Source of the DNA: Planctomycetota bacterium
GTDB lineage: Bacteria > Planctomycetota > Brocadiia > SM23-32 > JAKLEA01
DNA: 64,000 nt
NCBI GenBank assembly: GCA_022711755.1
Contig: JAKLEA010000004.1
Location: forward strand, 300,304-364,303
Direction of reading: 5' to 3'
The notes under the pieces are model-generated. The model ran no database searches. It was not told the origin of the DNA and saw nothing but the letters and a program-made list of their open reading frames with translations. Below, one piece after another: positions 29,836 through 39,094 of the stretch. A program made the translations under genes and the position numbers. How positions within the stretch are numbered: the first letter of the stretch is position 1; every line of letters starts with the position of its first letter.

Positions 29836-30381
29836 TTGCCCCGCCGTTGGAAACTCCTGCGGTCTCTTAACGCCTGCGCGTCGCTCCTCCTCGTCTTCCT
29901 GTTCGCGGGTTGCAAAGGCGGGATGATCTTCGTAATCTCCCCCAACCCCGCGGAGATCGGTGATATAGTCACGATGAACGCCACGGCAACATTCGTCGTG
30001 CCGGAAAACGAGCGCGAGGGGGTCAAGCAGGTCAACGTCACTTATATTGAAAGCTCCTTCAGTTGCGCCGGCGTCGGCGGCGGGCGGGACGAGGAACTTG
30101 CCAGTTGCGTCGCAGACGAGAGCAACGATTGGACAGTGCCATTGCCCGTAATGAAGGAACCGAAGACAAAAACCTTCGACGGCCCGTTGAAGCAGAAGGC
30201 TCAGGCGAGGGCCACGCTGAAATACACCATCATCTACGAAACCGGCTCCGAATCGGAGGAACGAAGGAAGGAAATCAGCGGCGAGACGGATTTTTACGTC
30301 GTTCGCGCTACGATATCGCGCGAAGGCGGCCTCGTGGTCAGGTCTATTCAGCTGGAACCATTGATGTCGTCGGCAAGGTGA
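29836..30381 (+). CDS. Hypothetical lipoprotein
   Basis: The likely start is TTG (29836); an in-frame ATG is not available and the ribosome site is weak. The 181-residue product begins with basic residues, a hydrophobic core and lipobox F-A-G-C-K-G-G, so it should be a lipoprotein. The mature part looks like a beta-sandwich (I-S-P-N-P-A-E-I-G-D-I-V-T-M-N-A-T, a pattern similar to Ig-like domains). No known family is recognised. It is followed 58 bases later by the exported gene at 30440 and may share its transcript. Confidence 0.65.
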   Translation: MPRRWKLLRSLNACASLLLVFLFAGCKGGMIFVISPNPAEIGDIVTMNATATFVVPENEREGVKQVNVTYIESSFSCAGVGGGRDEELASCVADESNDWTVPLPVMKEPKTKTFDGPLKQKAQARATLKYTIIYETGSESEERRKEISGETDFYVVRATISREGGLVVRSIQLEPLMSSAR

Positions 30382-30439
30382 TTGCCGAACATGAACTTGA
30401 CTATTTCCGAGGACGGACATTGCAAAGGAGGTAAATACC

Positions 30440-31738
30440 ATGGCGCGTTATATGATCATAATGGTACTTATATATTCATCCCGGATGGCATATTGTGAGA
30501 ATACTGTTATGTATCCGGTTATATATCCATCATGGGAGGGAAGGATTCAAAATATTGACATGCTATTTTCGGGAAAAGTCTTGGAATTATGCAAGACAGG
30601 TTCGGGTGAATTCATTGTGGACAATCATTATGTGCAGATCCCTAATAACAAGGAAGTGATCCTGAAGGGAATATGGCATCATGCAAAGGTATATGTTGAT
30701 AATCCCATGAAAGGCAATCTTGTAGTCGGAGAAATATCTGTGCGTTTCTTTACACCGGATCAGTCAGAGGGGGAATGGTGGGGCAATATGTTTTCAAGTC
30801 CACGTGTTGGCAGGCGTTACGTCTTCTGCCTCGAAAAGGATCCTGGAAATGAAGGTTTGCTGCGACTGTCGCTCTCGCTGTCTCTTATTGCGGTTGCCGA
30901 CACCACGCCCCCGGATTTGCAGAAAGACGACGATATGGTCGTACGAATGCAAAAAGAAAGCATTTTCGCCATGAAAATGCATGCCAGGGATGACAATGGC
31001 GAAGCCTCAGGAGGCATGGTGCTTGACCCATACTGGCGTGGAGAACTGGCGACGCAGTTCTTGTGGGAGAGGGCGAACAGGGAAGGGCTATCTGATTTCA
31101 TGAGGCGATCCTGTCTGTATAACTTGGCTCGTCATCAGGACGCTAAGGCGATTCGAATGCTATGGAAGATGGCCAAGGATGATCCGGACGCGATGAGAAT
31201 GTGTAAAGAGTATAGAACTGAAGGCGATATAACAGTGGCAGGCCACTACCTGATAAGAAATCTCTTTGGAACATGCACTCCGCAAAGGATTCTTGGCATA
31301 CTTCCAGACTTGGCGACAAGCAATGACAAAGCAGTAAAATATGCTCTGGCAACATACATTTACGACAACGCGAGAAAATCAATTGATTATGGTAGGTACT
31401 ATGGTTCTTCGGATCAAGAGTTGATTCCTCTGCTTATCATTCTTCTCCAGTCCGAAGATCGGGTGACCTCATATACGGCATATAAATCACTTTATTACCT
31501 CGAACCGGGCATTGCCGAAACACTCCCGGCAACAGATATCTATTGCAAGTCTATAGGCGAGTATAGGAAGATCTGCCTCGACTGGTGGGAGAAGGAGGGG
31601 AAGAAGAAGTATCCCTCTCTTGAGGAATCCCTGGCCAAGTTCGCAAAAGAAGTCGCCGAGCAGGAGAAGAAGGATACAAGGGACTCAAAGAGAACCGGCG
31701 ATGACGGGAAGTGGCGAAAGCCGCGGCATGGGCGCTAG
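30440..31738 (+). CDS. Exported protein of unknown function with HEAT-like C-terminal half
   Basis: The ATG has a very strong AAAGGAGG site 9 nt upstream. The 432-residue product has a short signal-like start (Y-M-I-I-M-V-L-I-Y-S-S). The first third looks beta-rich (L-F-S-G-K-V-L-E-L, V-L-K-G-I-W-H-H-A-K-V-Y-V-D-N-P), similar to the NTR/TIMP-type fold, but this is a guess. Residues about 200-370 are helical with a HEAT-like rhythm (L-A-R-H-Q-D-A-K-A-I-R-M-L-W, L-I-P-L-L-I-I-L-L-Q-S-E-D-R). The final 40 residues are highly charged. Its base composition is visibly AT-richer than the genes around it, a sign of possible transfer. Confidence 0.8.
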   Translation: MARYMIIMVLIYSSRMAYCENTVMYPVIYPSWEGRIQNIDMLFSGKVLELCKTGSGEFIVDNHYVQIPNNKEVILKGIWHHAKVYVDNPMKGNLVVGEISVRFFTPDQSEGEWWGNMFSSPRVGRRYVFCLEKDPGNEGLLRLSLSLSLIAVADTTPPDLQKDDDMVVRMQKESIFAMKMHARDDNGEASGGMVLDPYWRGELATQFLWERANREGLSDFMRRSCLYNLARHQDAKAIRMLWKMAKDDPDAMRMCKEYRTEGDITVAGHYLIRNLFGTCTPQRILGILPDLATSNDKAVKYALATYIYDNARKSIDYGRYYGSSDQELIPLLIILLQSEDRVTSYTAYKSLYYLEPGIAETLPATDIYCKSIGEYRKICLDWWEKEGKKKYPSLEESLAKFAKEVAEQEKKDTRDSKRTGDDGKWRKPRHGR

Positions 31739-32237
31739 GCAGTTGGCTGAGCGATACAATCTTGCGGAGTTGCTGCGCGGGATGGGCGTGAATCTGCCGG
31801 GCGACGGGAAGGGGCTTGCGTGGGGCAACGTCTACAAGCAGATTGCGGACATGCTGGCGACGGGCGGCAATCCGTTCGTGTTGATGGCGGCTGCTGCCGA
31901 CGGGGTAATTGGCGCGGCAGGCGCGACGGCGCCGCAGGCGGAAGAAACACTGCCTCCCTGGCCCGGCGACACGTCGGTATGGGTTAAGGCCTCTCAGCCG
32001 GGCAAGCTCAAGCTCAGGTTCGCATGCTATGAGGCCCTGCCCTCGTCCGGAGACGGCGCCCCGCCCACGACCTCATCGGACACGATTGACCTTTGGGCGG
32101 TGTGGATTGAGGTCGCAAAGAAAGCATGGCATTTTTATGGCATAGACCCACAAAGACTCATACGAAGTCCCGCAGTTGTGCGGCAACTACGCGCCGCCCG
32201 CCGCGACAAACCCGGCATCTTCCATGCCCCTCTTTAA
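31728..32237 (+). CDS. Possible hypothetical protein overlapping the previous gene
   Basis: A 169-residue frame begins at ATG 31728, overlapping the end of the previous gene by 11 bases. It has no clear ribosome site. It reads A-E-R-Y-N-L-A-E-L-L-R-G-M-G-V-N-L, then a Pro-rich middle and a W-A-V-W-I-E-V-A-K-K-A-W-H-F-Y-G stretch. No family is recognised; it could be a small acid-rich cytoplasmic protein or a fragment of something larger. Confidence 0.35.
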   Translation: MGARQLAERYNLAELLRGMGVNLPGDGKGLAWGNVYKQIADMLATGGNPFVLMAAAADGVIGAAGATAPQAEETLPPWPGDTSVWVKASQPGKLKLRFACYEALPSSGDGAPPTTSSDTIDLWAVWIEVAKKAWHFYGIDPQRLIRSPAVVRQLRAARRDKPGIFHAPL

Positions 32238-32333
32238 TGTTTTCAGTTCTCGCGTCTATTGCGCTCTGAACCGGGCCATAGTATCTTCACTGTCTGCTAC
32301 GCTCTGCGATTTCCATGTTTAGGAGCATCATCC

Positions 32334-33275
32334 TTGCCCCCACGGGAAGCTATTGACGGTTTCCTGCGTTCCCCGGATTTTCAGCGCAACGTTGTCTGGA
32401 ACTCCTTCGCGTTCCTTGTCGTTGTCCTGGGCTACTACATAGCCCGCACAGTTATCGGGCGAAGCGCGGAGCAGTTGGAGGCGCGGCACAAACGCCGCCG
32501 ACTGGCCTTCTACCTTGCGTCCTTCGTTTTTGTCTTCGCCTCGGCAGTGATCTGGTTGCGGGGCGCAAATATCGGCATCTTCCTCGGCGTATTCGGCGCC
32601 GGGCTTGCCCTCAGCCTTCAGGAAGGACTCCTCTGCATAGCCGGTTGGGTCTACATAATCGCGCGCAGGCCCTTCGATATCGGCGACCGCATTGAGATCG
32701 GCGGCGTTCGCGGCGATGTGATTGACATCGGACTCTTCAAGACCACGCTGATGGAGGTCGGCAACTGGGTCAAAGGCGATCAGAGCACCGGCCAGATGCT
32801 GGGCGTCCCCAACAGCTTTGTCTTCCGCCACCCTGACTATAACGCAAGCAAGGGCTTCCCGTTCGTCTGGCACGAAATCGTTGTCCAGGTCACGTATGAG
32901 AGCAACTGGCCCAAGGCGCGCGAGATCATGCTCAGACATGCCGATGAAGTAGCCGGCAAGTTCCCGGGCCAGGCTGCCGAACTCATCGAACAGATGAAGG
33001 AGAAATACGCGATCCGCTACCAGACTCTTACCCCGTATGTCTACACGCGGATCGTTGATTTCGGAATAGAGCTTACTTTGCGATATCTCGTCGGCGTCAG
33101 GCAGAGACGAAGCACTGAGGATGAAATCGCAGGCAGAATCCTCCTCTCATTCGCCGGGGCGGAAGACCTGGAGTTTGCATACCCGACCCAGCGAATCGTT
33201 CACAATCCCTACTCGAAGGTCAGAGGCCCTATCCAGCCTGCGGACTCGCAGGCGCGGAAATCGCAAGACGGCTGA
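32334..33275 (+). CDS. MscS-type mechanosensitive channel
   Basis: The start is TTG 32334 with AGGAG 8 nt upstream; an earlier TTG at 32259 lacks such a site. The 313-residue product has three membrane helices (about residues 20-40, 55-75 and 80-105). The third is the Gly/Ala-rich pore helix, G-V-F-G-A-G-L-A-L-S-L-Q-E, typical of MscS. The conserved beta-domain follows: R-P-F-D-I-G-D-R-I-E-I-G-G-V-R-G-D-V-I-D-I-G, and a later V-P-N-S motif. It would open under membrane tension and release solutes during osmotic downshock. It stands alone between unrelated genes. Confidence 0.93.
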   Translation: MPPREAIDGFLRSPDFQRNVVWNSFAFLVVVLGYYIARTVIGRSAEQLEARHKRRRLAFYLASFVFVFASAVIWLRGANIGIFLGVFGAGLALSLQEGLLCIAGWVYIIARRPFDIGDRIEIGGVRGDVIDIGLFKTTLMEVGNWVKGDQSTGQMLGVPNSFVFRHPDYNASKGFPFVWHEIVVQVTYESNWPKAREIMLRHADEVAGKFPGQAAELIEQMKEKYAIRYQTLTPYVYTRIVDFGIELTLRYLVGVRQRRSTEDEIAGRILLSFAGAEDLEFAYPTQRIVHNPYSKVRGPIQPADSQARKSQDG

Positions 33276-33442
33276 ATGCGCTTTATAAACCGCCGACAGC
33301 GATTCTGTTTATCCGTCCTTCAGCCACATTGCCGTATGTACAGCTTCGGGCTGCCTGCGGAGCGATTCCTGCCGCGCGGGTGCTTGCAAGATGGGCTGAC
33401 CATGGTTATGTTGCGATCAGGCTTGGCATAAGGAGCGTCATA

Positions 33443-35296
33443 ATGGCAACACAGGCGTTATGGATCGCTTTAGGACTGTCCTGGAGCGCTATTGTCGGGC
33501 AGACGACGCTGACGATTCCAGACGGCGAGGAACTCACGGCCCTCCTTCGAAAGGATCACCCGCGCCTTATCGCAACGGCTGAGGACTTTGCCAGACTCAA
33601 GGAACAGGTTTGCGCGGATAAACAAATGAAGCTTTGGCATGGCCAGTTGATCGAGAACGCCGAACTCATCCTCAAAGAGCCTCCATCCAAGTACGAAATC
33701 CCCGACGGGAAACGCCTCTTGTCAACCAGTCGGAGAGTTCTGGATAGGACCTATACGCTTTCAATGGCATACCGCACCATGAGAGACAAACGCTATGTCG
33801 AACGCGCATGGGCTGAGCTTTCCGCCGCTGCAGCGTTCCCCGACTGGAACCCGAGTCACTTCCTCGACACCGCCGAAATGACGCACGCGTTCGCAATCGG
33901 TTACGACTGGCTCTATGACGCATGGACCGCAGAACAGCGGGAGGCGTTGAAGAAGGCAATAATTGAGATGGGGCTGAAGCCCGGGCTGGAATGCTATGCC
34001 GGCGCGAAGAGCTACGGCTGGTGGGTCGGATGCCGCCACAACTGGAACCAGGTCTGCAACGGCGGATTAGGCATGGGCGCGCTGGCCATTGGAGACGTTG
34101 AGCCGCAGTTGGCGGGCAAGGCGCTCCATGCCGCGCTGAAGTCCCTGCCGTTGGCCATGGCCGAGTTCGCGCCCGACGGGGCGTGGGGCGAAGGACCGGG
34201 CTACTGGGCCTACGCCACAAGTTATAACGTCGTCTTCCTGGCGGCGTTGGAAACCGCGTTGGGAACAGACTTCGGTCTCTCGGAAATACCGGGCTTTTCC
34301 GCTACGGGAGACTTCCCGGTCTGGATGACCGGCGCGACGGGCGACTCGTTCGCATACGCCGACTGCCACGCGCGCCCGATCGGCGGGCCGCAACTGCTCT
34401 GGCTGGCCAGGCGTTTTTCGCGACCGGAATGGGCGCGCCACCAGATTCGCCTCGCAAAGCCGCACGCGCTGGACCTGGTGGCATTTAATCGCCAACTGGC
34501 GGACGCTCCGGCGCAGCCTCCGCCCTTCGACAAATACTTCCGCAGGGCCGAAGTCGTCACCCTGCGCGGCTCGTGGGACGATCCAAAAGCAACGTTCATC
34601 GGCTTCAAAGCTGGAGACAACAAATTCAACCACAGCCACCTCGACATCGGCACGTTCACACTTGACGCTCTGGGTCAGCGGTGGGCGGTGGACCTGGGGT
34701 CGGACAATTACAACCTTCCCGGCTACTTCGGCGGTCATCGCTGGGAATACTACCGTCTGCGCGCCGAAGGGCATAATACGCTGGTCATCAATCCCGGTCA
34801 GGAGCCGGATCAGGACCCCAGGGCAGCCTGCAGGATCATCCGCTTTGAATCCGCACCGCATCGCGCCTCTGCCGTGGCTGATCTGACGCCTGCGTACGCC
34901 AGGTCGGCCGTCAAGGTCCTGCGCGGCATGGCGCTGATCAATCGGCAGGGCGCGCTCGTGCAGGACGAGATCGAGACGAATGCCCAGGCGGAGGCATGGT
35001 GGTTTCTTCACACCAAGGCCCAGATCAATCTGAGCGATGACAGGAAATCGGCGACGCTCCGTCAGGATGATGCCCTGCTTACAGCCCGCCTTCTGGAGCC
35101 GGCCGGCGGGGAGTTCTCGGTAATGGAGGCTGAACCTTTGCCGGGTTCCCCGCATCCAAAGAAGCAAGGCGACAACAAAGGCGTCCGCAAGCTGGCCGTT
35201 CACCTGAGAGGGATTACGAATACGCGCATAGCCGTGTGGCTGACGCCGTCAATAGCGGATACCCCTCCCGAAAACAAACAATTGGGCGATTGGTAG
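33443..35296 (+). CDS. Heparinase II/III-like polysaccharide lyase, exported
   Basis: The start ATG 33443 has AGGAG 7 nt before it and opens a signal peptide (A-L-W-I-A-L-G-L-S-W-S-A-I-V-G-Q). The 617-residue product has a helical toroid half (A-F-A-I-G-Y-D-W-L-Y-D-A, H-N-W-N-Q-V-C-N-G-G) and a beta-sandwich half with the hallmark N-H-S-H-L-D-I-G-T-F and E-Y-Y-R-L-R-A-E-G-H-N-T-L. These are the heparinase II/III conserved parts with the catalytic Asn-His pair (about residues 395-400) and a metal-binding His. It would break down an acidic polysaccharide such as alginate, glucuronan or a glycosaminoglycan; which one is not evident. Confidence 0.92.
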   Translation: MATQALWIALGLSWSAIVGQTTLTIPDGEELTALLRKDHPRLIATAEDFARLKEQVCADKQMKLWHGQLIENAELILKEPPSKYEIPDGKRLLSTSRRVLDRTYTLSMAYRTMRDKRYVERAWAELSAAAAFPDWNPSHFLDTAEMTHAFAIGYDWLYDAWTAEQREALKKAIIEMGLKPGLECYAGAKSYGWWVGCRHNWNQVCNGGLGMGALAIGDVEPQLAGKALHAALKSLPLAMAEFAPDGAWGEGPGYWAYATSYNVVFLAALETALGTDFGLSEIPGFSATGDFPVWMTGATGDSFAYADCHARPIGGPQLLWLARRFSRPEWARHQIRLAKPHALDLVAFNRQLADAPAQPPPFDKYFRRAEVVTLRGSWDDPKATFIGFKAGDNKFNHSHLDIGTFTLDALGQRWAVDLGSDNYNLPGYFGGHRWEYYRLRAEGHNTLVINPGQEPDQDPRAACRIIRFESAPHRASAVADLTPAYARSAVKVLRGMALINRQGALVQDEIETNAQAEAWWFLHTKAQINLSDDRKSATLRQDDALLTARLLEPAGGEFSVMEAEPLPGSPHPKKQGDNKGVRKLAVHLRGITNTRIAVWLTPSIADTPPENKQLGDW

Positions 35297-35510
35297 AACT
35301 GGCATAGGGGAAGGACAGACCGAAGCAGAAACATCCCCCTGTCCGCAGGGGCCATATATCATGTGGAAGCCGGATACATCCGGAACGAGCGCGATTGCCT
35401 TGTCAAAGAAAGATCAGCGGCGGAAACTTGACTGTCGCTTCATCGCCGTGGACAATTCGCGCAACTGCGAATGCGAGCCTGAGGCCCAGTAACAGCAGAA
35501 ATTAATCCGG

Positions 35511-36908
35511 ATGAAACATCCCGATCACATCAAAGGCGCGTCCCGGACAGAGGGGGACGTGAACGAGTCTCCGAACCGCCGCGCGTGGCGTGAGGAGGCG
35601 CTTGACGACCGGACGCGGGCGATACTGGACGATGACGAGCGGCATTACATCCGCCAGTCCCTGTCCACTCCGTGCCTGAACGCTTTGACGGGCTGCGAGG
35701 GCATTTACCTGACGGACGTCCAGGGCCGGCGGATCATGGACTTCCACGGCAACAGCGTCCATCAGGTCGGATATGCCCATCCGCGCGTGATCGCGGCGAT
35801 CAAGCGGCAGTTGGACGAGTTATCCTTTTGCCCCCGGCGTTATGCGAACCAGACTGCCATAGATCTGGCCGCGCGATTGTGCGGTCTTGCGCCCGGCGGG
35901 CCATGGAAGGTCCTCCTGACCACCGGGGGAAGCGCGGCCGTCGGCGTGGCCATCAAGCTAGCCCGCTGCGCGACCGGGCGATTCAAGACGGTTTCCATGT
36001 GGGATTCCTTTCACGGCGCGTCGCTGGACGCCATATCCATCGGGGGAGAGGCGCTGTTTCGCAGGGGGATAGGCCCGCTGCTGCCCGGCGCGGAACACGT
36101 CCCCCCGCCCGCGCCCGAAGGCTGCCCATTCATCGGCGCAGGCGTCCGCGTCGCGCGGAACGGCGTTTCACGGTGCGGGGAGGGTTGCGCTCTGCGCTGC
36201 GCCAGGTACGTGGAGTACGTCCTTGAGAAGGAGGGTGACGTGGCGGCCGTCATCGCAGAGCCGATGCGGGCCACAACCGCCGTCCCTCCCCCGCCGGGAT
36301 ACTGGGAGATTGTCCGCAAGGCGTGCGACCGGCACGGCGCGTTGCTGGTGTTTGACGAAATACCAACCTGCATGGGACGCACCGGGCGGATGTTCTGTTA
36401 TGAGCATTTCGGCGCAATCCCGGACATCCTTGTCATCGGCAAGGGTCTGGGGGGAGGGGTGTTTCCCATCGCAGCCGTAATCGCGCGGGCGGAGTTGGAC
36501 GTCGCGCCGGAAAAGTCGCTGGGGCATTATACGCACGAGAAAAACCCCGTCGCAGCGGCGGCGGCGCTGGCGACGCTGGACGTCATTGAGCAGGAAGGCC
36601 TTCTGGAGCGGACGCGGCAGCTTGGCGAGCGCGCGCTTCTCCGGTTGAAGGAGATGCAGACGCGGCATTTCCTCATCAGCGACGCGCGCGGACTGGGGCT
36701 TCTCATCGGAGTCGAACTCCGGCGTGACGGGGCGAAGGCGACGGAAGAGGCCGACCGGATGCTCTACGAATGCCTTCGCCGGGGACTGAGCTTCAAGGTT
36801 TCCGACGGCAACGTGCTGACGCTGTGCCCGCCGTTGACAATAACACAATCCGAACTTGACGAGGCGCTCGACATCCTGGAGGATGCCCTTGCCGCAGTTG
36901 AGTCATAA
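35511..36908 (+). CDS. pbfA: (R)-1-hydroxy-2-aminoethylphosphonate ammonia-lyase-like (class III aminotransferase fold)
   Basis: The 465-residue product has a class III PLP-enzyme fold: L-T-T-G-G-S-A-A-V-G phosphate loop, Asp282 in L-L-V-F-D-E-I-P-T, Schiff-base Lys311 in V-I-G-K-G-L-G-G-G-V-F-P. The stretches Q-S-L-S-T-P-C-L-N, D-F-H-G-N-S-V-H-Q-V-G-Y, M-W-D-S-F-H-G-A-S-L-D-A-I-S and L-G-H-Y-T-H-E-K are the ones I associate with PbfA, which eliminates ammonia from (R)-1-hydroxy-2-aminoethylphosphonate to give phosphonoacetaldehyde. Its place before phnX and phnW strongly supports this. A Cys-rich insert (Cys205, 222, 226, 230) is unusual and may hold a metal. The ATG lacks a strong ribosome site; a GTG at codon 17 is an alternative. 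Confidence 0.85.
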   Translation: MKHPDHIKGASRTEGDVNESPNRRAWREEALDDRTRAILDDDERHYIRQSLSTPCLNALTGCEGIYLTDVQGRRIMDFHGNSVHQVGYAHPRVIAAIKRQLDELSFCPRRYANQTAIDLAARLCGLAPGGPWKVLLTTGGSAAVGVAIKLARCATGRFKTVSMWDSFHGASLDAISIGGEALFRRGIGPLLPGAEHVPPPAPEGCPFIGAGVRVARNGVSRCGEGCALRCARYVEYVLEKEGDVAAVIAEPMRATTAVPPPPGYWEIVRKACDRHGALLVFDEIPTCMGRTGRMFCYEHFGAIPDILVIGKGLGGGVFPIAAVIARAELDVAPEKSLGHYTHEKNPVAAAAALATLDVIEQEGLLERTRQLGERALLRLKEMQTRHFLISDARGLGLLIGVELRRDGAKATEEADRMLYECLRRGLSFKVSDGNVLTLCPPLTITQSELDEALDILEDALAAVES

Positions 36909-36986
36909 TGCGTTTCCCGACGAATCGGGTGACGCGCAGACACCGATCATAAGAATCTTGTTCCGCTTTGCATGGAGGCGACACGC

Positions 36987-37820
36987 ATGAGCGAGTTTAA
37001 ATACTCACGAAGATACCACGGCAGGATCAAGGCCATACTGCTGGACTGGGCCGGCACGACGATGGACTACGGCTGCTACGCTCCGGCGGTCGTGTTCATG
37101 GAGGTCTACAAGCGCAATGGCGTGAACATCACCATCGAGCAGGCGCGGGAGCCGATGGGCGCGCACAAAAAGGTGCACATACGCAAGATTTCTCAGATAC
37201 CCGCCGTGGCGGCGCAGTGGCGGGACGCTCACGGCAGGCCCTGCAATGAAGACGACATCGAGGCCATGTTCAAGGATTTCGTCCCCCTGCAACTGGCCTG
37301 CCTGGCCCAGTACGCCGACCTGATATCCGGCACAATCGAGATGGTGGACGCCTTCCGCAAGCGGGGATACAAGATCGGCTCAACCACCGGCTACACAAGC
37401 GAGATGATGGCGATTCTGGAGGTTGAGGCGGCGCGGCGGGGTTACAAGCCGGACTCAACAGTCTGCGCAGCTGATGTCCCGGCCGGGAGACCGGAGCCGT
37501 GGATGTGCCTTGAGAACGCCAAACGGCTTGGCGTCTACCCGATGGAATCCATCGTCAAGATCGGCGACACGCTGCCCGACATCGCCGAAGGCCTGAACGC
37601 CGGCATGTGGTCCATCGGCCTCGCAAAGACGGGCAACGAGATCGGGCTGACTGAGGCGGAGATCAGGGCGCTGCCCGCCGAGGAATATCGCCGAAAACTC
37701 GACAGGGCGTACGAGCGCATGTGGCAGAGCGGGGCGCACTACGTCGTTGACGGTCTGGCGGACGTGATGCCGTGCCTGGACGACATTGAGCGGCGGCTGG
37801 CCTGCGGAGAACGCCCCTGA
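36987..37820 (+). CDS. phnX: Phosphonoacetaldehyde hydrolase
   Basis: The start is ATG 36987, since GGAGG lies 8 nt upstream (the ATG at 36972 is too close). The 277-residue HAD-superfamily protein has the nucleophile Asp20 in L-L-D-W-A-G-T-T-M-D-Y-G, the Schiff-base Lys at about residue 61 in M-G-A-H-K-K-V-H-I-R, T-G-Y-T-S-E-M, and the G-D-T-L-P-D-I-A-E-G motif for Mg2+. It splits phosphonoacetaldehyde into acetaldehyde and phosphate, the common end of both branches (PbfA and PhnW). Cytoplasmic. The phnW start follows 47 bases after its stop. Confidence 0.95.
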   Translation: MSEFKYSRRYHGRIKAILLDWAGTTMDYGCYAPAVVFMEVYKRNGVNITIEQAREPMGAHKKVHIRKISQIPAVAAQWRDAHGRPCNEDDIEAMFKDFVPLQLACLAQYADLISGTIEMVDAFRKRGYKIGSTTGYTSEMMAILEVEAARRGYKPDSTVCAADVPAGRPEPWMCLENAKRLGVYPMESIVKIGDTLPDIAEGLNAGMWSIGLAKTGNEIGLTEAEIRALPAEEYRRKLDRAYERMWQSGAHYVVDGLADVMPCLDDIERRLACGERP

Positions 37821-37867
37821 TCGTAATTTCCATTCCCTCGCGCTGAGACGTTTTTCAGGAGGACGCA

Positions 37868-39010
37868 ATGAGCGAAACGCGCATCCCCCCGGCAAAGGAC
37901 AAGCCGCTTTTCACCCCCGGACCGCTTACCACGAGCATGACCGTCAAACAGGCCATGCTGCGCGACCTCGGTTCGCGGGATTTCGAGTTCATCCGGACGG
38001 TCCGCGAGATACGGGAGAAACTGCTGCGAACAGCCGGGGTGTCAAAGGAATCCGGTTACGAGGCCGTGCTGCTGCAGGGCAGCGGAACCTACGGCATCGA
38101 GGCCGTCATCACGTGCGCCGTCCCGCGCGCGGGTGGCAAGTGGCTCTTCGTCATCAACGGGGCATACGGGGACCGCATGGCGTCCATCGCCGGCGTTCAC
38201 GGCATTGATCATGCGGACTTGAAATATCCCGAAAACCTGCCGCCGGTTCCGGCGGACATTGACGAAAAACTCAGGAGCGATCCGGCGATAACTGCCGTGG
38301 CCGTTGTCCACTGCGAGACGACAACCGGAATAATCAATCCCATACGCGAGATCGGCGAGGTCGTCAGGAGGCATGGCAGGACGTACTTTGTGGACTCCAT
38401 GAGCGCCTTCGGGGCGGTTCCTTTCGATTTCGACGCGTGCGGGATTGATTTCCTGGTGTCATCATCGAACAAGTGCGTCGAGGGGGTACCCGGATTCTGC
38501 TTCGTCATCTGCCGGCGCGAATCCCTGCTGAATACGAAGGGCTGGTCGCGGACGCTGTGCCTTGACCTGCTGGGCCAGTGGCAGGGATTGGAGAAGAACG
38601 GCCAGTTCCGCTTCACGCCGCCGACTCACGCGCTGCTGGCGTTCAATCGCGCACTGGACGAGCTGGAGATGGAGGGGGGCGCGAAGGGCCGGGCCGCGCG
38701 ATACGCCGCAAATTACAGGGTCCTCACGGATGGGATGCGGCGCATGGGCTTCGAGGAGTACCTCCCCCCCGAACTCCAGGGCCATATCATCACGTCATTC
38801 CGATACCCGAAGCATCCCCGGTTCGATTTCGAGGCGTTCTATTCCCGGCTGAACGATCTGGGTTTTGTCATCTACCCCGGCAAGGTTTCCAACGCGGAGT
38901 GTTTCCGCATCGGAACCATAGGCCGGATCTTCGAGGGCGACATGCGCGCCGCGCTTCGGGCGATCGAGCAGACCGTCGCCGACATGGGCGTGATTCTTCC
39001 GAAGAAATGA
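37868..39010 (+). CDS. phnW: 2-aminoethylphosphonate-pyruvate transaminase
   Basis: The ATG has AGGAGG 5 nt upstream. The 380-residue class V aminotransferase starts with L-F-T-P-G-P-L-T-T-S and shows Q-G-S-G-T-Y-G-I-E-A-V, V-H-C-E-T-T-T-G-I-I-N-P-I, Asp176 in F-V-D-S-M-S-A-F-G, and the PLP Lys202 in S-S-N-K-C-V-E-G-V-P-G-F. These are the standard motifs of PhnW, which converts 2-aminoethylphosphonate plus pyruvate to phosphonoacetaldehyde plus alanine. It is the third gene in the operon. No phosphonate transporter is in the window, so uptake genes are elsewhere. Confidence 0.96.
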   Translation: MSETRIPPAKDKPLFTPGPLTTSMTVKQAMLRDLGSRDFEFIRTVREIREKLLRTAGVSKESGYEAVLLQGSGTYGIEAVITCAVPRAGGKWLFVINGAYGDRMASIAGVHGIDHADLKYPENLPPVPADIDEKLRSDPAITAVAVVHCETTTGIINPIREIGEVVRRHGRTYFVDSMSAFGAVPFDFDACGIDFLVSSSNKCVEGVPGFCFVICRRESLLNTKGWSRTLCLDLLGQWQGLEKNGQFRFTPPTHALLAFNRALDELEMEGGAKGRAARYAANYRVLTDGMRRMGFEEYLPPELQGHIITSFRYPKHPRFDFEAFYSRLNDLGFVIYPGKVSNAECFRIGTIGRIFEGDMRAALRAIEQTVADMGVILPKK

Positions 39011-39094
39011 AGGCGGGGGATGCGGCAATGTCGAGATGGACGCCACTGGTAGTGGCCGCCTGCCTGAGGCGTCCTCTTGATTCGCGGGCAGAGG

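Noticed and set aside
29683..30441. 252-codon minus-strand frame across the lipoprotein gene
   Set aside because: The plus strand has a lipobox and ribosome site for the next gene; this frame has neither and runs through the G-run.
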